From contig NZ_CP114039.1 in the NCBI RefSeq assembly GCF_026965535.1, forward strand, positions 1,426,001 to 1,490,000: a stretch of 64,000 nucleotides of DNA. Direction: 5' to 3'. The position numbers and the translations under genes are program-made. Of the stretch, positions 15,487-24,493 are shown in pieces (positions within the stretch are counted from its first letter, which is position 1; each line of letters begins with the position of its first letter). The notes under the pieces are model-generated. The model had not been told where the DNA came from and made no database searches. It saw only the letters and a program-made list of their open reading frames with translations. This DNA is from Corallococcus sp. NCRR (GTDB lineage Bacteria > Myxococcota > Myxococcia > Myxococcales > Myxococcaceae).

Positions 15487-16539
15487 TCAGCCCAGGTGGT
15501 GGGCCTTGCCGTGGTCGTGGCTGGCGCCACCCTCGTGGTGCTCGTCGTGGTGGTGGCCCATGGCCACGCTCATCCCGATGAACAGCGCCGACAGCATGGT
15601 GAACACGTACGCCTGCACGAAGGCCACGAACAGCTCCAGCAGGTAGATGCCGAAGGCGAACGGCACGCTCACCAGCGCCACCGCGGGGTTGCGGAGCATG
15701 AAGATGAGGCCCAGCAGGAAGAAGATGACGATGTGGCCCGCCAGCATATTGGCGAACAGACGGATGGTGAGCGCGAAGGGCTTGGTGAACAGGCCCAGGA
15801 ACTCCACCGGAATCATGATGGGCCACAGCCAGGGGGCCACGCCGCCCGTCAGGTGCTTGAGGTAGCCGCCGATGCCCGCCGCGCGGATGCCGGCCGCCTG
15901 CGTGACGAAGAAGGTGCAGAGCGCCAGGCCGCAGGTGACCGCGATGTTGCCCGTGGCGGTCGCCATCCAGGGGAACAGGCCCAGCAGGTTCATGAAGAGG
16001 ATGAAGAAGAACGCGGTGAGCAGGTAGGGCACGTACCGGGGACCCTCCTCCTTGCCGATGTTCTTGATGGCCAGCTCGTCGCGCACGAACAGCACGAGCA
16101 TCTCGAAGAGGTTCGCCCCGGCGCCGCGCGGCACGAGCTTCGTCTTGTCGCGGTTGCTCCAGACGAGGATGGAGCCGATGAGCAGCAGCGCCGCCAGCCA
16201 CATCATCACCGTGTGCTTGGTGATGGAGAGGTCCAGGCAGCCCTCGCTCAGGCCCGGGTACACCTCACCGTGGCCGCCGTGCGTGTCCGCCACCGGCGTG
16301 CAGGCGCCCTCCTTCAGCGAGATGGGGATGCGCGGCAGGTGGATGGGGATGTGGTTGTGGCTGAGGGGGACCTCGAACTCGTACTCGTTCGAGTCCGCCA
16401 CGTGGTGGAGGATGTAGCCGGCGACGTCCTCGCCCTCGGCGTCCTTGTCCTCGTTGGCGTAACCGTGCTCGCCGGCCGGGTCGGAGGCCCACACGGCGCC
16501 CGCGAACAGACAGGCGAACAGCACCATTGCCTTGCGCAT
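15487..16539 (-). CDS. atpB: ATP synthase F0 subunit a
   Basis: A 350-residue proton channel subunit. The N-terminus looks like a cleavable signal ([18 protein letters not shown]) followed by about 110 soluble residues, then five to six membrane helices. The essential Arg lies in [15 protein letters not shown]. Further helices are [32 protein letters not shown] and [18 protein letters not shown]. The last 25 residues are His-rich ([11 protein letters not shown]). Both extensions are longer than the 271-residue E. coli protein. The start is the ATG at 16539, which overlaps the atpI stop (TGATG); a GTG three bases upstream is possible. Confidence 0.95.
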   Translation of the reverse strand: MRKAMVLFACLFAGAVWASDPAGEHGYANEDKDAEGEDVAGYILHHVADSNEYEFEVPLSHNHIPIHLPRIPISLKEGACTPVADTHGGHGEVYPGLSEGCLDLSITKHTVMMWLAALLLIGSILVWSNRDKTKLVPRGAGANLFEMLVLFVRDELAIKNIGKEEGPRYVPYLLTAFFFILFMNLLGLFPWMATATGNIAVTCGLALCTFFVTQAAGIRAAGIGGYLKHLTGGVAPWLWPIMIPVEFLGLFTKPFALTIRLFANMLAGHIVIFFLLGLIFMLRNPAVALVSVPFAFGIYLLELFVAFVQAYVFTMLSALFIGMSVAMGHHHDEHHEGGASHDHGKAHHLG

Positions 16540-16952
16540 CACTCGTCTCCGCCCGCCGTGTCTTTCGACACGGCCATCACGTAGCTGACTTCAATCCACT
16601 GCAGCGCGAAGTAGACGCCGAAGAAGCCGCCCACGAACGCGATCGCGCTCAAACCTCGGGACACCACCCACGCCAGCCCGATCCCCACGCCCACGCCCCG
16701 GAGAGCGAAGACCACCCCGACCACCTTCAACGCCGCCTTCAAATCCGCCTGCATCGCCGCGCGCCGCTTGAGCACCAGCGCCAGCACGCCCGTCACCGCC
16801 GCGATTCCCACGCCCAGCAGCGCGGAGACCCGGTCCTCCGTCACCTTCGGCAGCGCCGCCGCCACCACCGCGCCCACGCCCATCACCGCCGCCGCCAGCC
16901 CCGCGTGCGACCAGAACGGGTCCCGCTTCGGCTGTCCGCCCGTCCCCGTCAC
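16539..16952 (-). CDS. atpI: ATP synthase subunit I-like protein (AtpI)
   Basis: A 137-residue membrane protein with four hydrophobic helices ([75 protein letters not shown]). Its position immediately before atpB, with overlapping start and stop codons, and the helix pattern match the AtpI family, which aids c-ring assembly and may carry Mg2+. The GTG at 16952 overlaps the atpZ stop by four bases (GTGA), which fixes the start and indicates translational coupling. Confidence 0.8.
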   Translation of the reverse strand: MTGTGGQPKRDPFWSHAGLAAAVMGVGAVVAAALPKVTEDRVSALLGVGIAAVTGVLALVLKRRAAMQADLKAALKVVGVVFALRGVGVGIGLAWVVSRGLSAIAFVGGFFGVYFALQWIEVSYVMAVSKDTAGGDE

Positions 16953-17215
16953 TTGCGCTTCCCCAGCCGCGCCATCGCATGAAGGAAGCCGTAGAACCCC
17001 ACGCCAATCCCCACCAGGCTCAAGCCCAGGAGCAGCCAGGGCGACGTCCCCAGCCACCGGTCCAGGAAGTACCCTCCCAGGACCCCCACCACCGCCCCGC
17101 CCACCAGCTTCCAGACCGCGGAGATGTACGGCTCCGCCGCCCGCATCTGCCGGGCCGTCTCGCCCAGCTCACTGCCCGGCGCGTCCTCCTGCTTGCGAGG
17201 CTCCTGGTCTGCCAT
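16949..17215 (-). CDS. atpZ: AtpZ/AtpI-family F0 accessory protein
   Basis: An 88-residue protein with two membrane helices (LVGGAVVGVLGGYFLDRWL and PWLLLGLSLVGIGVGFYGF) and an acidic N-terminus. The GGYFLDRWLGTSPW motif is typical of AtpZ/AtpI proteins (PF09527) found in front of F0 genes, thought to help Mg2+ handling and assembly of the c-ring. It is the first gene of the operon, so the promoter should lie upstream in 17216-17599. Start ATG at 17215. Confidence 0.85.
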   Translation of the reverse strand: MADQEPRKQEDAPGSELGETARQMRAAEPYISAVWKLVGGAVVGVLGGYFLDRWLGTSPWLLLGLSLVGIGVGFYGFLHAMARLGKRK

Positions 17216-17599
17216 GCGGACGCCTCACCAAACCCCGGGAAAGTCTTGGGTTTCCTTCACCAACCCCGACCCCGCCCATACACGCGCGGGCGCCGCTTAG
17301 CACCGAATGCGCGGCGCGTGCAACCGGTACGGGGACCCGGGCCACCCCACCGCCAGCAGCGGTTGCGGCACCCGCAAGCGCAGCTACCACGGCGCCGGGG
17401 CCATGGGGGTGGTTTCTCCTCTGATGAACGGGTTCGGAGGAGCAGGCGTCCCGGGGGGCGCCCGGTGGATCAGCGGCGACAGGGTCCCAGGGAGGTGACG
17501 GGCGGCCGGGCGGAGCGCCCTCCGTCTCTCAGCACCGGGCCCACGGCATCGCCAGCTTGGCAGGGGTCACGTTGGCCGTTCATGCCCAAGGAGTCACGC
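17216..17599. other. Intergenic region upstream of the F0 operon and PEBP gene
   Basis: This 384-base stretch separates the divergent atpZ and PEBP genes and must contain both promoters. Two short frames in it lack ribosome-binding sites and homology features. It is less GC-rich in the first 60 bases upstream of atpZ than the coding DNA. I see no convincing -35/-10 pair or repeat. Confidence 0.5.
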
Positions 17600-18094
17600 A
17601 TGCCGAAGCCGCTCGAGCTCACCTCTCCGAAGTTCAAGGACGGGACGCCCATCCCCATCGCCTACACCGGCGAGGGCGACGACAAGGCCCCTCCCCTCCA
17701 CTGGGAGAACCTCCCCGCCGGGGCCAAGAGCCTGGCGCTCATCGTGGAGGACCCGGACGCGCCGGACCCGGCGAACCCCCAGCGCACCTTCTGCCACTGG
17801 GTCCTTTACAACCTCCCGGTCAACGCCCAGAGCATCCCGGACGGGGCCACCCTGGACGTGCTGCCCGACGGGGTGAAGCTGGGGCGCAACGACTTCGGCC
17901 GGCAGGACTACGGCGGCCCCATGCCTCCCATCGGGAGCCACCGGTACTTCTTCAAGCTGTACGCCCTGGACACGGTGCTGCCGGACCTGAACCAGCCCAC
18001 CCGCACGGAGCTGCTCAAGGCGATGCAGGGCCACATCGTGGGTGAGACGCAGCTCATGGGCACCTACGAGAAGACGCACCACCGCAAGCACTGA
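17600..18094 (+). CDS. PEBP-family protein (YbhB/YbcL-like)
   Basis: A 164-residue phosphatidylethanolamine-binding protein of the bacterial Raf-kinase-inhibitor-like type. Motifs: YTGEGDDKAPPLHWENLP, the ligand-pocket strands ALIVEDPDAPDP and CHWVLYNLP, RNDFGRQDYGGPMPPIGSHRY, and FFKLYALDT. These give the anion-binding pocket of the family. Bacterial members have no known enzymatic role. The ATG at 17600 has an AAGGAG site seven bases upstream and is preferred over the ATG at 17582. It converges on the RiPP operon's last gene, with a 16-nt gap. Confidence 0.93.
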   Translation: MPKPLELTSPKFKDGTPIPIAYTGEGDDKAPPLHWENLPAGAKSLALIVEDPDAPDPANPQRTFCHWVLYNLPVNAQSIPDGATLDVLPDGVKLGRNDFGRQDYGGPMPPIGSHRYFFKLYALDTVLPDLNQPTRTELLKAMQGHIVGETQLMGTYEKTHHRKH

Positions 18095-18110
18095 AGGCGC
18101 ACGGGGCACC

Positions 18111-18704
18111 TCAAGGTGACGGCAGCTCGCGCGTCATCACCGCGGGCAGGCCCGGCACCTTGAGGTACTCCACGCGCGTGGGCTTCGGCTCCACCAGGGG
18201 CCAGCCCGGCGCGTCCAGCGCGGCGAGCAGCGTGAGCACCGGATGGTCGAAGGACTCCACGAACACGCCTGACGCCGGCATGGGGGTCAGCCCCCACGCG
18301 AGCGACAGGCGCAGCCGTTCGCACCGGGCCAACTGAGGCACGTACGCGGGGAGCTTCGCGTGCTTGCCCGTCTCCAGGAAGTGGCAGTACGCGATGGCCT
18401 CCTCGCGGTTGAGCACCTCCGGCGGCACGTCCTGGAGGAAGCGCGCGCGAAGTGGGCCCAGCTCCGGCCGCTTCGCTTCATCCACCCAGGGGAGCTGCTC
18501 GCGCACGCGCTCGGTGCGGTGGAAGTCCATCATCCGGCCAGCGCGCTCCACCACCACCGGCTCCACCCGCTGGAGGGCCTCCGCTTCCAACGGCGTCAGG
18601 TCCAGCGGAGCCAGGGCCGTGAGAGCGTCGCGGCGCCACGCTTCACGGAAGCGGGGATCCACGTGCAGCCGCGCCAGGACCTCCAACGTTCGTGGGTAGC
18701 TCAT
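18111..18704 (-). CDS. MNIO partner protein (HvfC/BufC-like)
   Basis: A 197-residue protein translationally coupled to the DUF692 gene (ATGA overlap at 18701-18704), last gene of the RiPP operon. The N-terminal half is helical (YPRTLEVLARLHVDPRFREA, LTALAPLDLTPLEAEAL). The C-terminal half has YCHFLETGKHAKLPAYVPQL followed by ARCERLRLSLAW, which is like the FL...LPYLxDLARLE pattern of HvfC/BufC-type proteins that pair with MNIOs; this match is remote and judged by eye. Such partners hold the precursor for the oxidase. The rest (PASGVFVESFDHPVLTLLAAL) is not diagnostic. Confidence 0.65.
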   Translation of the reverse strand: MSYPRTLEVLARLHVDPRFREAWRRDALTALAPLDLTPLEAEALQRVEPVVVERAGRMMDFHRTERVREQLPWVDEAKRPELGPLRARFLQDVPPEVLNREEAIAYCHFLETGKHAKLPAYVPQLARCERLRLSLAWGLTPMPASGVFVESFDHPVLTLLAALDAPGWPLVEPKPTRVEYLKVPGLPAVMTRELPSP

Positions 18705-19531
18705 GCCGCGCTCGCACCGCAGCGCTGGAGGATGGCGCGCGCACGAGCCAGTTCCTCCACCAGCCGCGCGAACGGAGGAAAGCCGCTGTCCATCTCGAAG
18801 TTCACCCCGCGCACCGGGCTTCGTGGCGCCACGTATTCCAACAAGCGCCACACCTCTTCCGGCGACGGCGCGGAGTGGCTGTCCAATCTCAACCCCTCCA
18901 TCGTGACGCCGCCCGCCAGGTGCACCTGCACCACGCGCTCCAAAGGCAGACGGTCCAGGAAGGCATACGGGTCGAACCCGTGATTGACCGCGTTGCAATG
19001 GAGGTTGTGCAAGTCCAGCAGCAGCCCGCAGTCCGCGCCCTCCACCACGCGGCGCAGGAACTCCGCTTCATCCAGCGTGTTGAGCGGCGTGTGGAAGAGA
19101 TACGCGATGTTCTCCACCACGAAGGGCACGTCCAGGTCCGCCTGCGCCGCCTTCACGTTGCGCACGCACGTGGCCACCGCCTCCTCCGTCAGCGGCACCG
19201 GCGTCAGCGCGCGCAGGGGCAGGTTCCCCACGCGCGTGAAGCACAGGTGGTCTCCGTGCCAGACGCTCTTGGTGACGTGACGGATGCGCTTCAAGCCGTC
19301 CCGGTAGCCGGGCGCGTCCACGCCGTCCGAGCCCACCGACAGCTCCAGGCTGTGGCCCACCAGCGGGTAGCGCTTCGCGAGCAGCTCCAGCCGCCGCTCC
19401 GAGTCCGGCGTGAGCGGCAGGAAGTGCTCGGGCGTCACCTCCAGCCAGTCCACGCCGGGGTTGCCGCGCGCCAGGTGCGGATTGAGGTCCCAGCGATAGC
19501 TGAGCCCCACGCCCAGGAAGGGAAGGCCCAT
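18701..19531 (-). CDS. DUF692 multinuclear non-heme iron oxidase (MNIO)
   Basis: A 276-residue TIM-barrel enzyme of the DUF692/MNIO family (MbnB, TglH, BufB), which oxidises peptide residues with a two- or three-iron centre. Family motifs, in order: GVGLSYRW, WLEVTPEHFL, VGHSLELSVGS (His60), GDHLCFTR (His95), VVENIAYL (Glu140), LLLDLHNLHCNAVNHGFDP (Asp173, His175), HLAGG (His204) and DSHS (Asp217, His219). All expected iron ligands appear present. It lies 4 nt after the methyltransferase gene and overlaps its partner gene by 4 nt. It likely modifies the Cys motif of the two peptides at 24538 and 24683. Confidence 0.93.
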   Translation of the reverse strand: MGLPFLGVGLSYRWDLNPHLARGNPGVDWLEVTPEHFLPLTPDSERRLELLAKRYPLVGHSLELSVGSDGVDAPGYRDGLKRIRHVTKSVWHGDHLCFTRVGNLPLRALTPVPLTEEAVATCVRNVKAAQADLDVPFVVENIAYLFHTPLNTLDEAEFLRRVVEGADCGLLLDLHNLHCNAVNHGFDPYAFLDRLPLERVVQVHLAGGVTMEGLRLDSHSAPSPEEVWRLLEYVAPRSPVRGVNFEMDSGFPPFARLVEELARARAILQRCGASAA

Positions 19532-19535
19532 GGCT

Positions 19536-20378
19536 TCAGCCCTTGCGCCGCGCCATCACCTGGAAGTGCTGTCCCAGGACGGCGAAGCCCTCGTGCGCCA
19601 GCTTCTCCTGCAACGCCAGTATCTCCTCGCGCGCGGCCCACGCGTCCCACGGCTTCTCCGCGGTCCCGCCGTGCGAGGCCGCCATCGCCTTGAGCATGTC
19701 GAAGAACATCACCGGCTTGCCGAAGATCTCCAGCAGCTCCGCGCCCGCGTCCGCCACCGCGCGCTCCAGCTCGCGCACCGTGAAGGCGTGCACCGGCAGG
19801 CCATACGGGCACGTGGTGCGGCCGTCGTGGAGCGTGCGGAAGGCCTCCTGCGGCTTGCCCATCTTCAGGTAGCCGGAGAACGCCTCGTAGCGGTTGTCCA
19901 CGCCCAGCACCACCGGCGCGCCCGGCTTCGCCACGCGCACCAGCTCCTTCACCGCGCTCGGGTACGCCTCCAGGCAGTACGACACCGGGTCGCCTTCGCA
20001 GAAGACCAGGTCGAAGGCCGCGTCCGGCAGCTCCAGCGCCGCGACGTTGCCCTCCACGAAGCTCACCCGGTCCAGCAGGCCCTTCGCGGCGAACTGCGCC
20101 CTGGCGCCGTCGAGCATGCCCGGAGAGATGTCCAGCACGGTGACGTGGTGACCTGCCTCCGCGAAGCGCGTGCCGAACTTGCCGCCCCCGCCGCCCGCGT
20201 CCAGCACGCGCCAGGCCGTGCCGTCCTTCGGCAGGAGCGCCTCCACGGGCTTCCAGGTGAGGTGCTCATACGTCAGCCAGAACAGCTTGATGGCCGTGGC
20301 GTCCGGCGCGCCCTGGTCGTACTTCGGGGACACCTCGTCGTAGCGGCGCTTGAGGCTCTGCGGATCGGCGGAGGTCAT
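19536..20378 (-). CDS. SAM methyltransferase of the RiPP operon
   Basis: A 280-residue class I methyltransferase. The SAM motif is VLDAGGGGGKFGTRFA, followed by VTVLDISPGMLDGARAQ, NVAALELPDAAFDLVFCEGD and LVRVAKPGAPVVLGVDNR. It begins 21 nt after the beta-barrel gene and ends 4 nt before the MNIO gene. Methyltransferases accompany MNIOs in other peptide clusters, where they methylate the peptide or its new ring. The C-terminal AREEILALQEKLAHEGFAV helix is a common end of this family. Substrate not proven. Confidence 0.88.
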   Translation of the reverse strand: MTSADPQSLKRRYDEVSPKYDQGAPDATAIKLFWLTYEHLTWKPVEALLPKDGTAWRVLDAGGGGGKFGTRFAEAGHHVTVLDISPGMLDGARAQFAAKGLLDRVSFVEGNVAALELPDAAFDLVFCEGDPVSYCLEAYPSAVKELVRVAKPGAPVVLGVDNRYEAFSGYLKMGKPQEAFRTLHDGRTTCPYGLPVHAFTVRELERAVADAGAELLEIFGKPVMFFDMLKAMAASHGGTAEKPWDAWAAREEILALQEKLAHEGFAVLGQHFQVMARRKG

Positions 20379-20399
20379 GCGGATGGCCCTTGGGACAGG

Positions 20400-22529
20400 T
20401 CAGTAGTTGAAGGAGATTTTCGAGAGGATCCGCCGCTCCTGGGAGCCGCCGAAGGGCTGATCCGTGTAGACGAGGAAGATGTCGCTCCACTGGCGGTAGT
20501 GCCACCCCACCATCGCGTCCAGGAACGTGCCCTTCACGGAGTTGTAGTCCGCCAGCTCGTACACGCCGCCCTTCTGCAAGGTCAGGCGCGCGTAGAGGTC
20601 CGGGCTGAAGTGGTAGCGCAGCTGCGCGTAGCCGGAGAAGCTGTAGCCGTCCCCGGACGTGCCGTAGAGGTCGCTGTTCGTCGGCACGTTGAAGTTGCGC
20701 GTGTAGAAGCCGCTGAAGCGCGCGACGATATGCGGTCCAATCTTGATGTTCGCCGCGCCGTTGAAGCCGCGGATCTCCCCGCCCAGGAAGCGGCCGGCGA
20801 CGGCGGTCAGCGTGTAGCTCTGCCAGTCGTGCGGGAACAGGGTGAAGCCGAACGTGCCCAGCCGGTCCCGGAAGCCCAGGTTGTCGTCGTAGATGCCCTC
20901 CAGGTAGAGCGCGAAGTCGTGGTGCAGGTAGGGCTGCACGTTGAGGCGGTTGCGCCAGCGCGTGCGCTCGTGCTCGTGGTTGCGGCGCCACAGCGAGTCC
21001 CACGTCACGTCCAGCCGGGGCAGGAAGCGCCACCCGGGGAACGGGTTCAGGAACAGGCGCGAGTTGTAGCCCTGCTTGTCCACCACCGGCGTCCAGCCCA
21101 GCGGGTTCGCGTAGTTCTTCCCGATGTCCTCGAACTGCAACCAGAACTCCGACAGCGTGTCGAAGCGGTGCAGGCCCACGTGGTACGCGTCCGAGTCCTC
21201 GTTGCCCAGCGGGCTCCAGCTCTTCAGCGCCTGCGCCTGGATGAAGAACTCCTCGAAGAGGTGGAAGTTGCCGTCCACGCCCACCGTCTGGAAGTCCGAG
21301 TCCCCGAACAGCCCGCCCCGCCCGCTGCGGTTGAGCGCCACCACGGAGATCATCGACCGCTTGCCGATGTCCTGCTGCAAGCGGATGACGCCGGAGTTGA
21401 CGTTCTCGAAGACCTCACGGCCGTTGGCGTCCCGCCCGGTGAGGTCGCGGTGCTGCACGTCCATCATCGAGAAGCTCAAGCCCCCCAGCTTGCCGGTGAG
21501 CTGCAGGCCGCCCCACACCCGGTCATGCGGCCGCAGCGCGATGCGGCGCGAGGTGAAGACGTTGATGGGCGCGATGAAGAGGTGCTCGCTCTCCGTGAAG
21601 AACGCGCGGCGCTCCGGCAGCAGCGGCATGTCCGTGTCCAGCAGGAGGAAGCTCTGGTCGGCCTCCGCGTCGCTGAAGTCCGGGTTGGCGGTGAGCTTCA
21701 CCGCCAGCCAGGGCGTCGGGTCGATGCGCGCGTCCGCGCCCACGTTGGGACGGAAGACGCCCCGGTCGTCCGTGGTCTTGAGCGCCACCGTGGTGGCCAC
21801 GTACGGGGTGATGCTGAAGATGCTGCGCGGCTTGATGCCCTTGAGCCCCTCCAGGTGCGGATAGCGGCTCACCTTCGCGCTGTTGACGCCGTCCGGCGTC
21901 CAGTTGCTCCACTCCTGGTTGCGCGACTGCTCGCGGTCCAGGAGCATGCCGAAGGAGATTTCGTCCTTCGTCTCGAACTGGAAGTTGGCGAACGGGATGC
22001 GCACCTCTGAAATCCACCCGTCCTTCACGATGGTGGACTTCGTCTCCCATTCCCCGCGCCAGTTGGTGGAGAACGCCTCGCCGTCATCCACGATGCGCCC
22101 GTCGGTGCGCACACCCAGCGGGTTGGTCCAGAAGTAGTACGCGTTCCGGTGGTCCAGGAACGTGTCCAGGATGATGGTGATGTTGTCCTCCTGGTGGAGG
22201 AACCCCTCGTTCTGCACCGTGTAGCCGGTGATGCGCTCCGGCTTGGAGTCGATGCAGTGGAAGAGGAAGTAGAGGTTGTCCTGGTCGTAGAGGATGCGGA
22301 CCTTCGTGTCGTCCGGCGCGGGCTTGCCGTAGTTGACGCGCGTGAGGTACCAGCCGGAAATCTCCGGGGCCGCCTGCCACGCGGGCTCATCCCCCTTGCC
22401 GTCGATGGTGATGGCGTCCTGCGTCCGCGTCGCGGTGACCTTGTACGTCGAATCAGCGTGTCCCAGCGTGGGCACCAGCGCGGCCAACAGCGCGGTGCCC
22501 CAGCGACACACGTGGCGAAGGGGGCTCAT
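20400..22529 (-). CDS. DUF5916-like outer-membrane beta-barrel with N-terminal CBM9-like domain
   Basis: A 709-residue exported protein. Signal peptide (residues 1-25, ending GHADS). Residues about 35-215 form a CBM9/DOMON-like carbohydrate-binding fold (ITIDGKGDEPAWQAAPEI, VRILYDQDNLYFLFHCID, FLDHRNAYYFWTNPLG, EVRIPFANFQF). The rest is DUF5916: an outer-membrane barrel of about 16 strands, with alternating aromatic residues and a C-terminal Phe-Asn-Tyr. It overlaps the MFS gene by four bases (ATGA) and is therefore co-translated. In the operon it could form the outer-membrane step of peptide export or uptake. Relatives are of unknown function. Confidence 0.85.
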   Translation of the reverse strand: MSPLRHVCRWGTALLAALVPTLGHADSTYKVTATRTQDAITIDGKGDEPAWQAAPEISGWYLTRVNYGKPAPDDTKVRILYDQDNLYFLFHCIDSKPERITGYTVQNEGFLHQEDNITIILDTFLDHRNAYYFWTNPLGVRTDGRIVDDGEAFSTNWRGEWETKSTIVKDGWISEVRIPFANFQFETKDEISFGMLLDREQSRNQEWSNWTPDGVNSAKVSRYPHLEGLKGIKPRSIFSITPYVATTVALKTTDDRGVFRPNVGADARIDPTPWLAVKLTANPDFSDAEADQSFLLLDTDMPLLPERRAFFTESEHLFIAPINVFTSRRIALRPHDRVWGGLQLTGKLGGLSFSMMDVQHRDLTGRDANGREVFENVNSGVIRLQQDIGKRSMISVVALNRSGRGGLFGDSDFQTVGVDGNFHLFEEFFIQAQALKSWSPLGNEDSDAYHVGLHRFDTLSEFWLQFEDIGKNYANPLGWTPVVDKQGYNSRLFLNPFPGWRFLPRLDVTWDSLWRRNHEHERTRWRNRLNVQPYLHHDFALYLEGIYDDNLGFRDRLGTFGFTLFPHDWQSYTLTAVAGRFLGGEIRGFNGAANIKIGPHIVARFSGFYTRNFNVPTNSDLYGTSGDGYSFSGYAQLRYHFSPDLYARLTLQKGGVYELADYNSVKGTFLDAMVGWHYRQWSDIFLVYTDQPFGGSQERRILSKISFNY

Positions 22530-23836
22530 CCGGGCTCCGAGGTAGGGGTGAGGGCGGCCACGGGGGCCGGTTCAGGCGTGACGTGTGAGGACGCCTCGCG
22601 CACGCGCGACACACAGGCGAGCGCCAGCACGAGGGACCCCGATGAGAGAAGGAACGTGCAGCCGATGCCGGCGGCTTGCGCGACGAAGCCGTAGGTGACC
22701 GGCGCGAGCACGGAGGCCAGCGCGCCGCAGGCGCCCAGCGCGCCCATGAACCGGCCGCGCTCGGAGGGCGCCGGGGACTGCTCCACCACCAGCGCGGACG
22801 CGGAGGAGCGGTGCAGGCCGTCGGGAATCGCCAGCAGCACCCAGGCCCCCACCAGCGTCACCAACGCGGCGCCGTCCGGCAGCCACCCCGCGGCCCCCAG
22901 CACCGCCGCCATCACCGCCATGCCCGCGAGGCCCGGCACGATGAGGCCCACGCGCCGCGACAGCCGGTCCGACAGCCGCCCGCCGAAGGGCTGCGCGAAC
23001 GCGTACGTCAGCCACGACGCCGCCACCAGCGGCCCCACCGCCTCCCGGGGGGCGCCCAGCTCCACCGCGTACAGCGGCAGGTACGTGGGGAACAGCGCCA
23101 GCGCGAAGGTGAAGAAGAACTGCCAGAGGAACAGCCCCGCCGCGCCCGGCCGGTCCTTCACGTAGGTGAACGGCGACAACAGCCCCCGGAACACCAGGCC
23201 CCACCCCGCGCCACCGCGCACGGCGTCCGCGCGCGGAGGACGCGCCGGTTCGTCCAGCCCCAGGAGCAGCAGGCTGCCCGCGAGGAACAGGCCTCCCGCG
23301 AGGAAGAAGGTGCCCGCCACCGACAGCGCGCGGATGACGGCGGAGGACGCGAACAGCGCGGCGACGAACACCAGGTTGGACGTGGCATCCAGCAGCGCGA
23401 AGAGCGTGGCGCGCTGCTTCGCGGGCGCGAAGTCCGCCACCATCGCGTTGGACACCGGCGCCGCGCTGCGCGACAGCAGCATCTTGAGGATCATCACGGC
23501 GGCGAGCGGCTGCGGGTCGTCCACCAGCGCCACCGCCGGCACCATCAGCGACGTGACGAGCGACAGCCCCACCACGAAGGGCTTGCGCCCATGGCGGTCC
23601 GACAGCGCCCCCAGCACCGGCTGCACGAAGATGGGCAGCAGCGCCCCCACCGTGTAGAGCGCGCCAATCTCCTGGAAGCCCAGCCCGCGCTCGCGCAGGT
23701 ACAACGGCATCACCGGGTTGAGCAGGCCGGAGGCCGCCATGCCCAAGAGCCCCGAGCCCAGCATCACCCTCAGATTTCCCAGCCCCCGCGTCAGCCCGAC
23801 CATCTCCCGGATGGCGCCCACGCCCTGGCGGATCAT
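22526..23836 (-). CDS. MFS transporter of the RiPP operon
   Basis: A 436-residue permease with 12 predicted helices. The family signature loop between helices 2 and 3 is GALSDRHGRKPFVV, and the repeat in the second half is GGRLSDRLSRRVGL. Opening helices read NLRVMLGSGLLGMAASGLL and VGALLPIFVQPVLG. It overlaps the upstream Lon-like gene (ATGA at 23833-23836) and the downstream beta-barrel gene. Drug-efflux-like MFS proteins export small products, so it is the likely inner-membrane exporter of the mature peptide. Confidence 0.92.
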   Translation of the reverse strand: MIRQGVGAIREMVGLTRGLGNLRVMLGSGLLGMAASGLLNPVMPLYLRERGLGFQEIGALYTVGALLPIFVQPVLGALSDRHGRKPFVVGLSLVTSLMVPAVALVDDPQPLAAVMILKMLLSRSAAPVSNAMVADFAPAKQRATLFALLDATSNLVFVAALFASSAVIRALSVAGTFFLAGGLFLAGSLLLLGLDEPARPPRADAVRGGAGWGLVFRGLLSPFTYVKDRPGAAGLFLWQFFFTFALALFPTYLPLYAVELGAPREAVGPLVAASWLTYAFAQPFGGRLSDRLSRRVGLIVPGLAGMAVMAAVLGAAGWLPDGAALVTLVGAWVLLAIPDGLHRSSASALVVEQSPAPSERGRFMGALGACGALASVLAPVTYGFVAQAAGIGCTFLLSSGSLVLALACVSRVREASSHVTPEPAPVAALTPTSEPG

Positions 23837-24456
23837 CCCCCCACCCCTTCCGCGCCATCGGCTCCGGCGGCGCGAGGCTTCAGCCCCAGCACCGCCTCCA
23901 CCGCCTTCGTGAGCGTGGGCACCGGCCGCACGTCCAGCGCCGTCAGGGGCGCCGTGTCGAAGGCGCTGCCCTCCGGCACGAACACCGCCACCCGCTCCGC
24001 CCGCGGAAACACCTGCTTCACGTAGGCCTGCGCCACGCCCAGCTTTCCCTGGAGGAACTCGCGCGGCGCGGGCGCGAGCCTCTCCCCATGCGCCTCCAGC
24101 GCCACGCCCGTGCCCAGGAAGGGCGACGGCAGCGGCAGTCCCGAAAGCAGCGCCACCCACGCGACGAACAGCGGCAGCGACGCGCTCCGGCCATCCAGCG
24201 TCACGTTCCGGCCGCGCGGCGAGACGTGCAGGTCCGTCTGCTCCCACGGCAGCGCATAGCGCGCGCGGCCCACCGCGGACAGGTGGCGCGCATGGTCCTG
24301 CCACGCGGGGGTGAAGGCATTGCCCCGCGACACGTCCGTCCACAGCCGTCCCTGGCCGGGGCGCACGGACAGCTCCACGGGCACGACGCGAAAGAGCGCG
24401 TGTCCGCCGACGTCCGCCTGGGTGAAGAGCAACAACTGCGTGGATGCGGGCAGCAT
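23833..24456 (-). CDS. Lon-like (S16) proteolytic domain protein
   Basis: A 207-residue protein. Residues about 80-165 match the fold order of the Lon proteolytic domain: LDGRSASLPL (Ser91 at the place of the catalytic Ser in DGPSAG), LGTGVALEAHGERL, then FLQGKLGVAQAY (Lys138 at the place of the catalytic Lys) and RVAVFVPEGS. No AAA domain is present. If active, it could cut the leader from the two peptides. The ATG at 24456 is chosen because a GTG at 24510 lies inside the hairpin at 24494-24526. It overlaps the MFS gene by 4 nt. Confidence 0.6.
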   Translation of the reverse strand: MLPASTQLLLFTQADVGGHALFRVVPVELSVRPGQGRLWTDVSRGNAFTPAWQDHARHLSAVGRARYALPWEQTDLHVSPRGRNVTLDGRSASLPLFVAWVALLSGLPLPSPFLGTGVALEAHGERLAPAPREFLQGKLGVAQAYVKQVFPRAERVAVFVPEGSAFDTAPLTALDVRPVPTLTKAVEAVLGLKPRAAGADGAEGVGG

Positions 24457-24493
24457 GGGCGGGGGCGTGTCGGCGCTCTTGAGGAAAGACACA

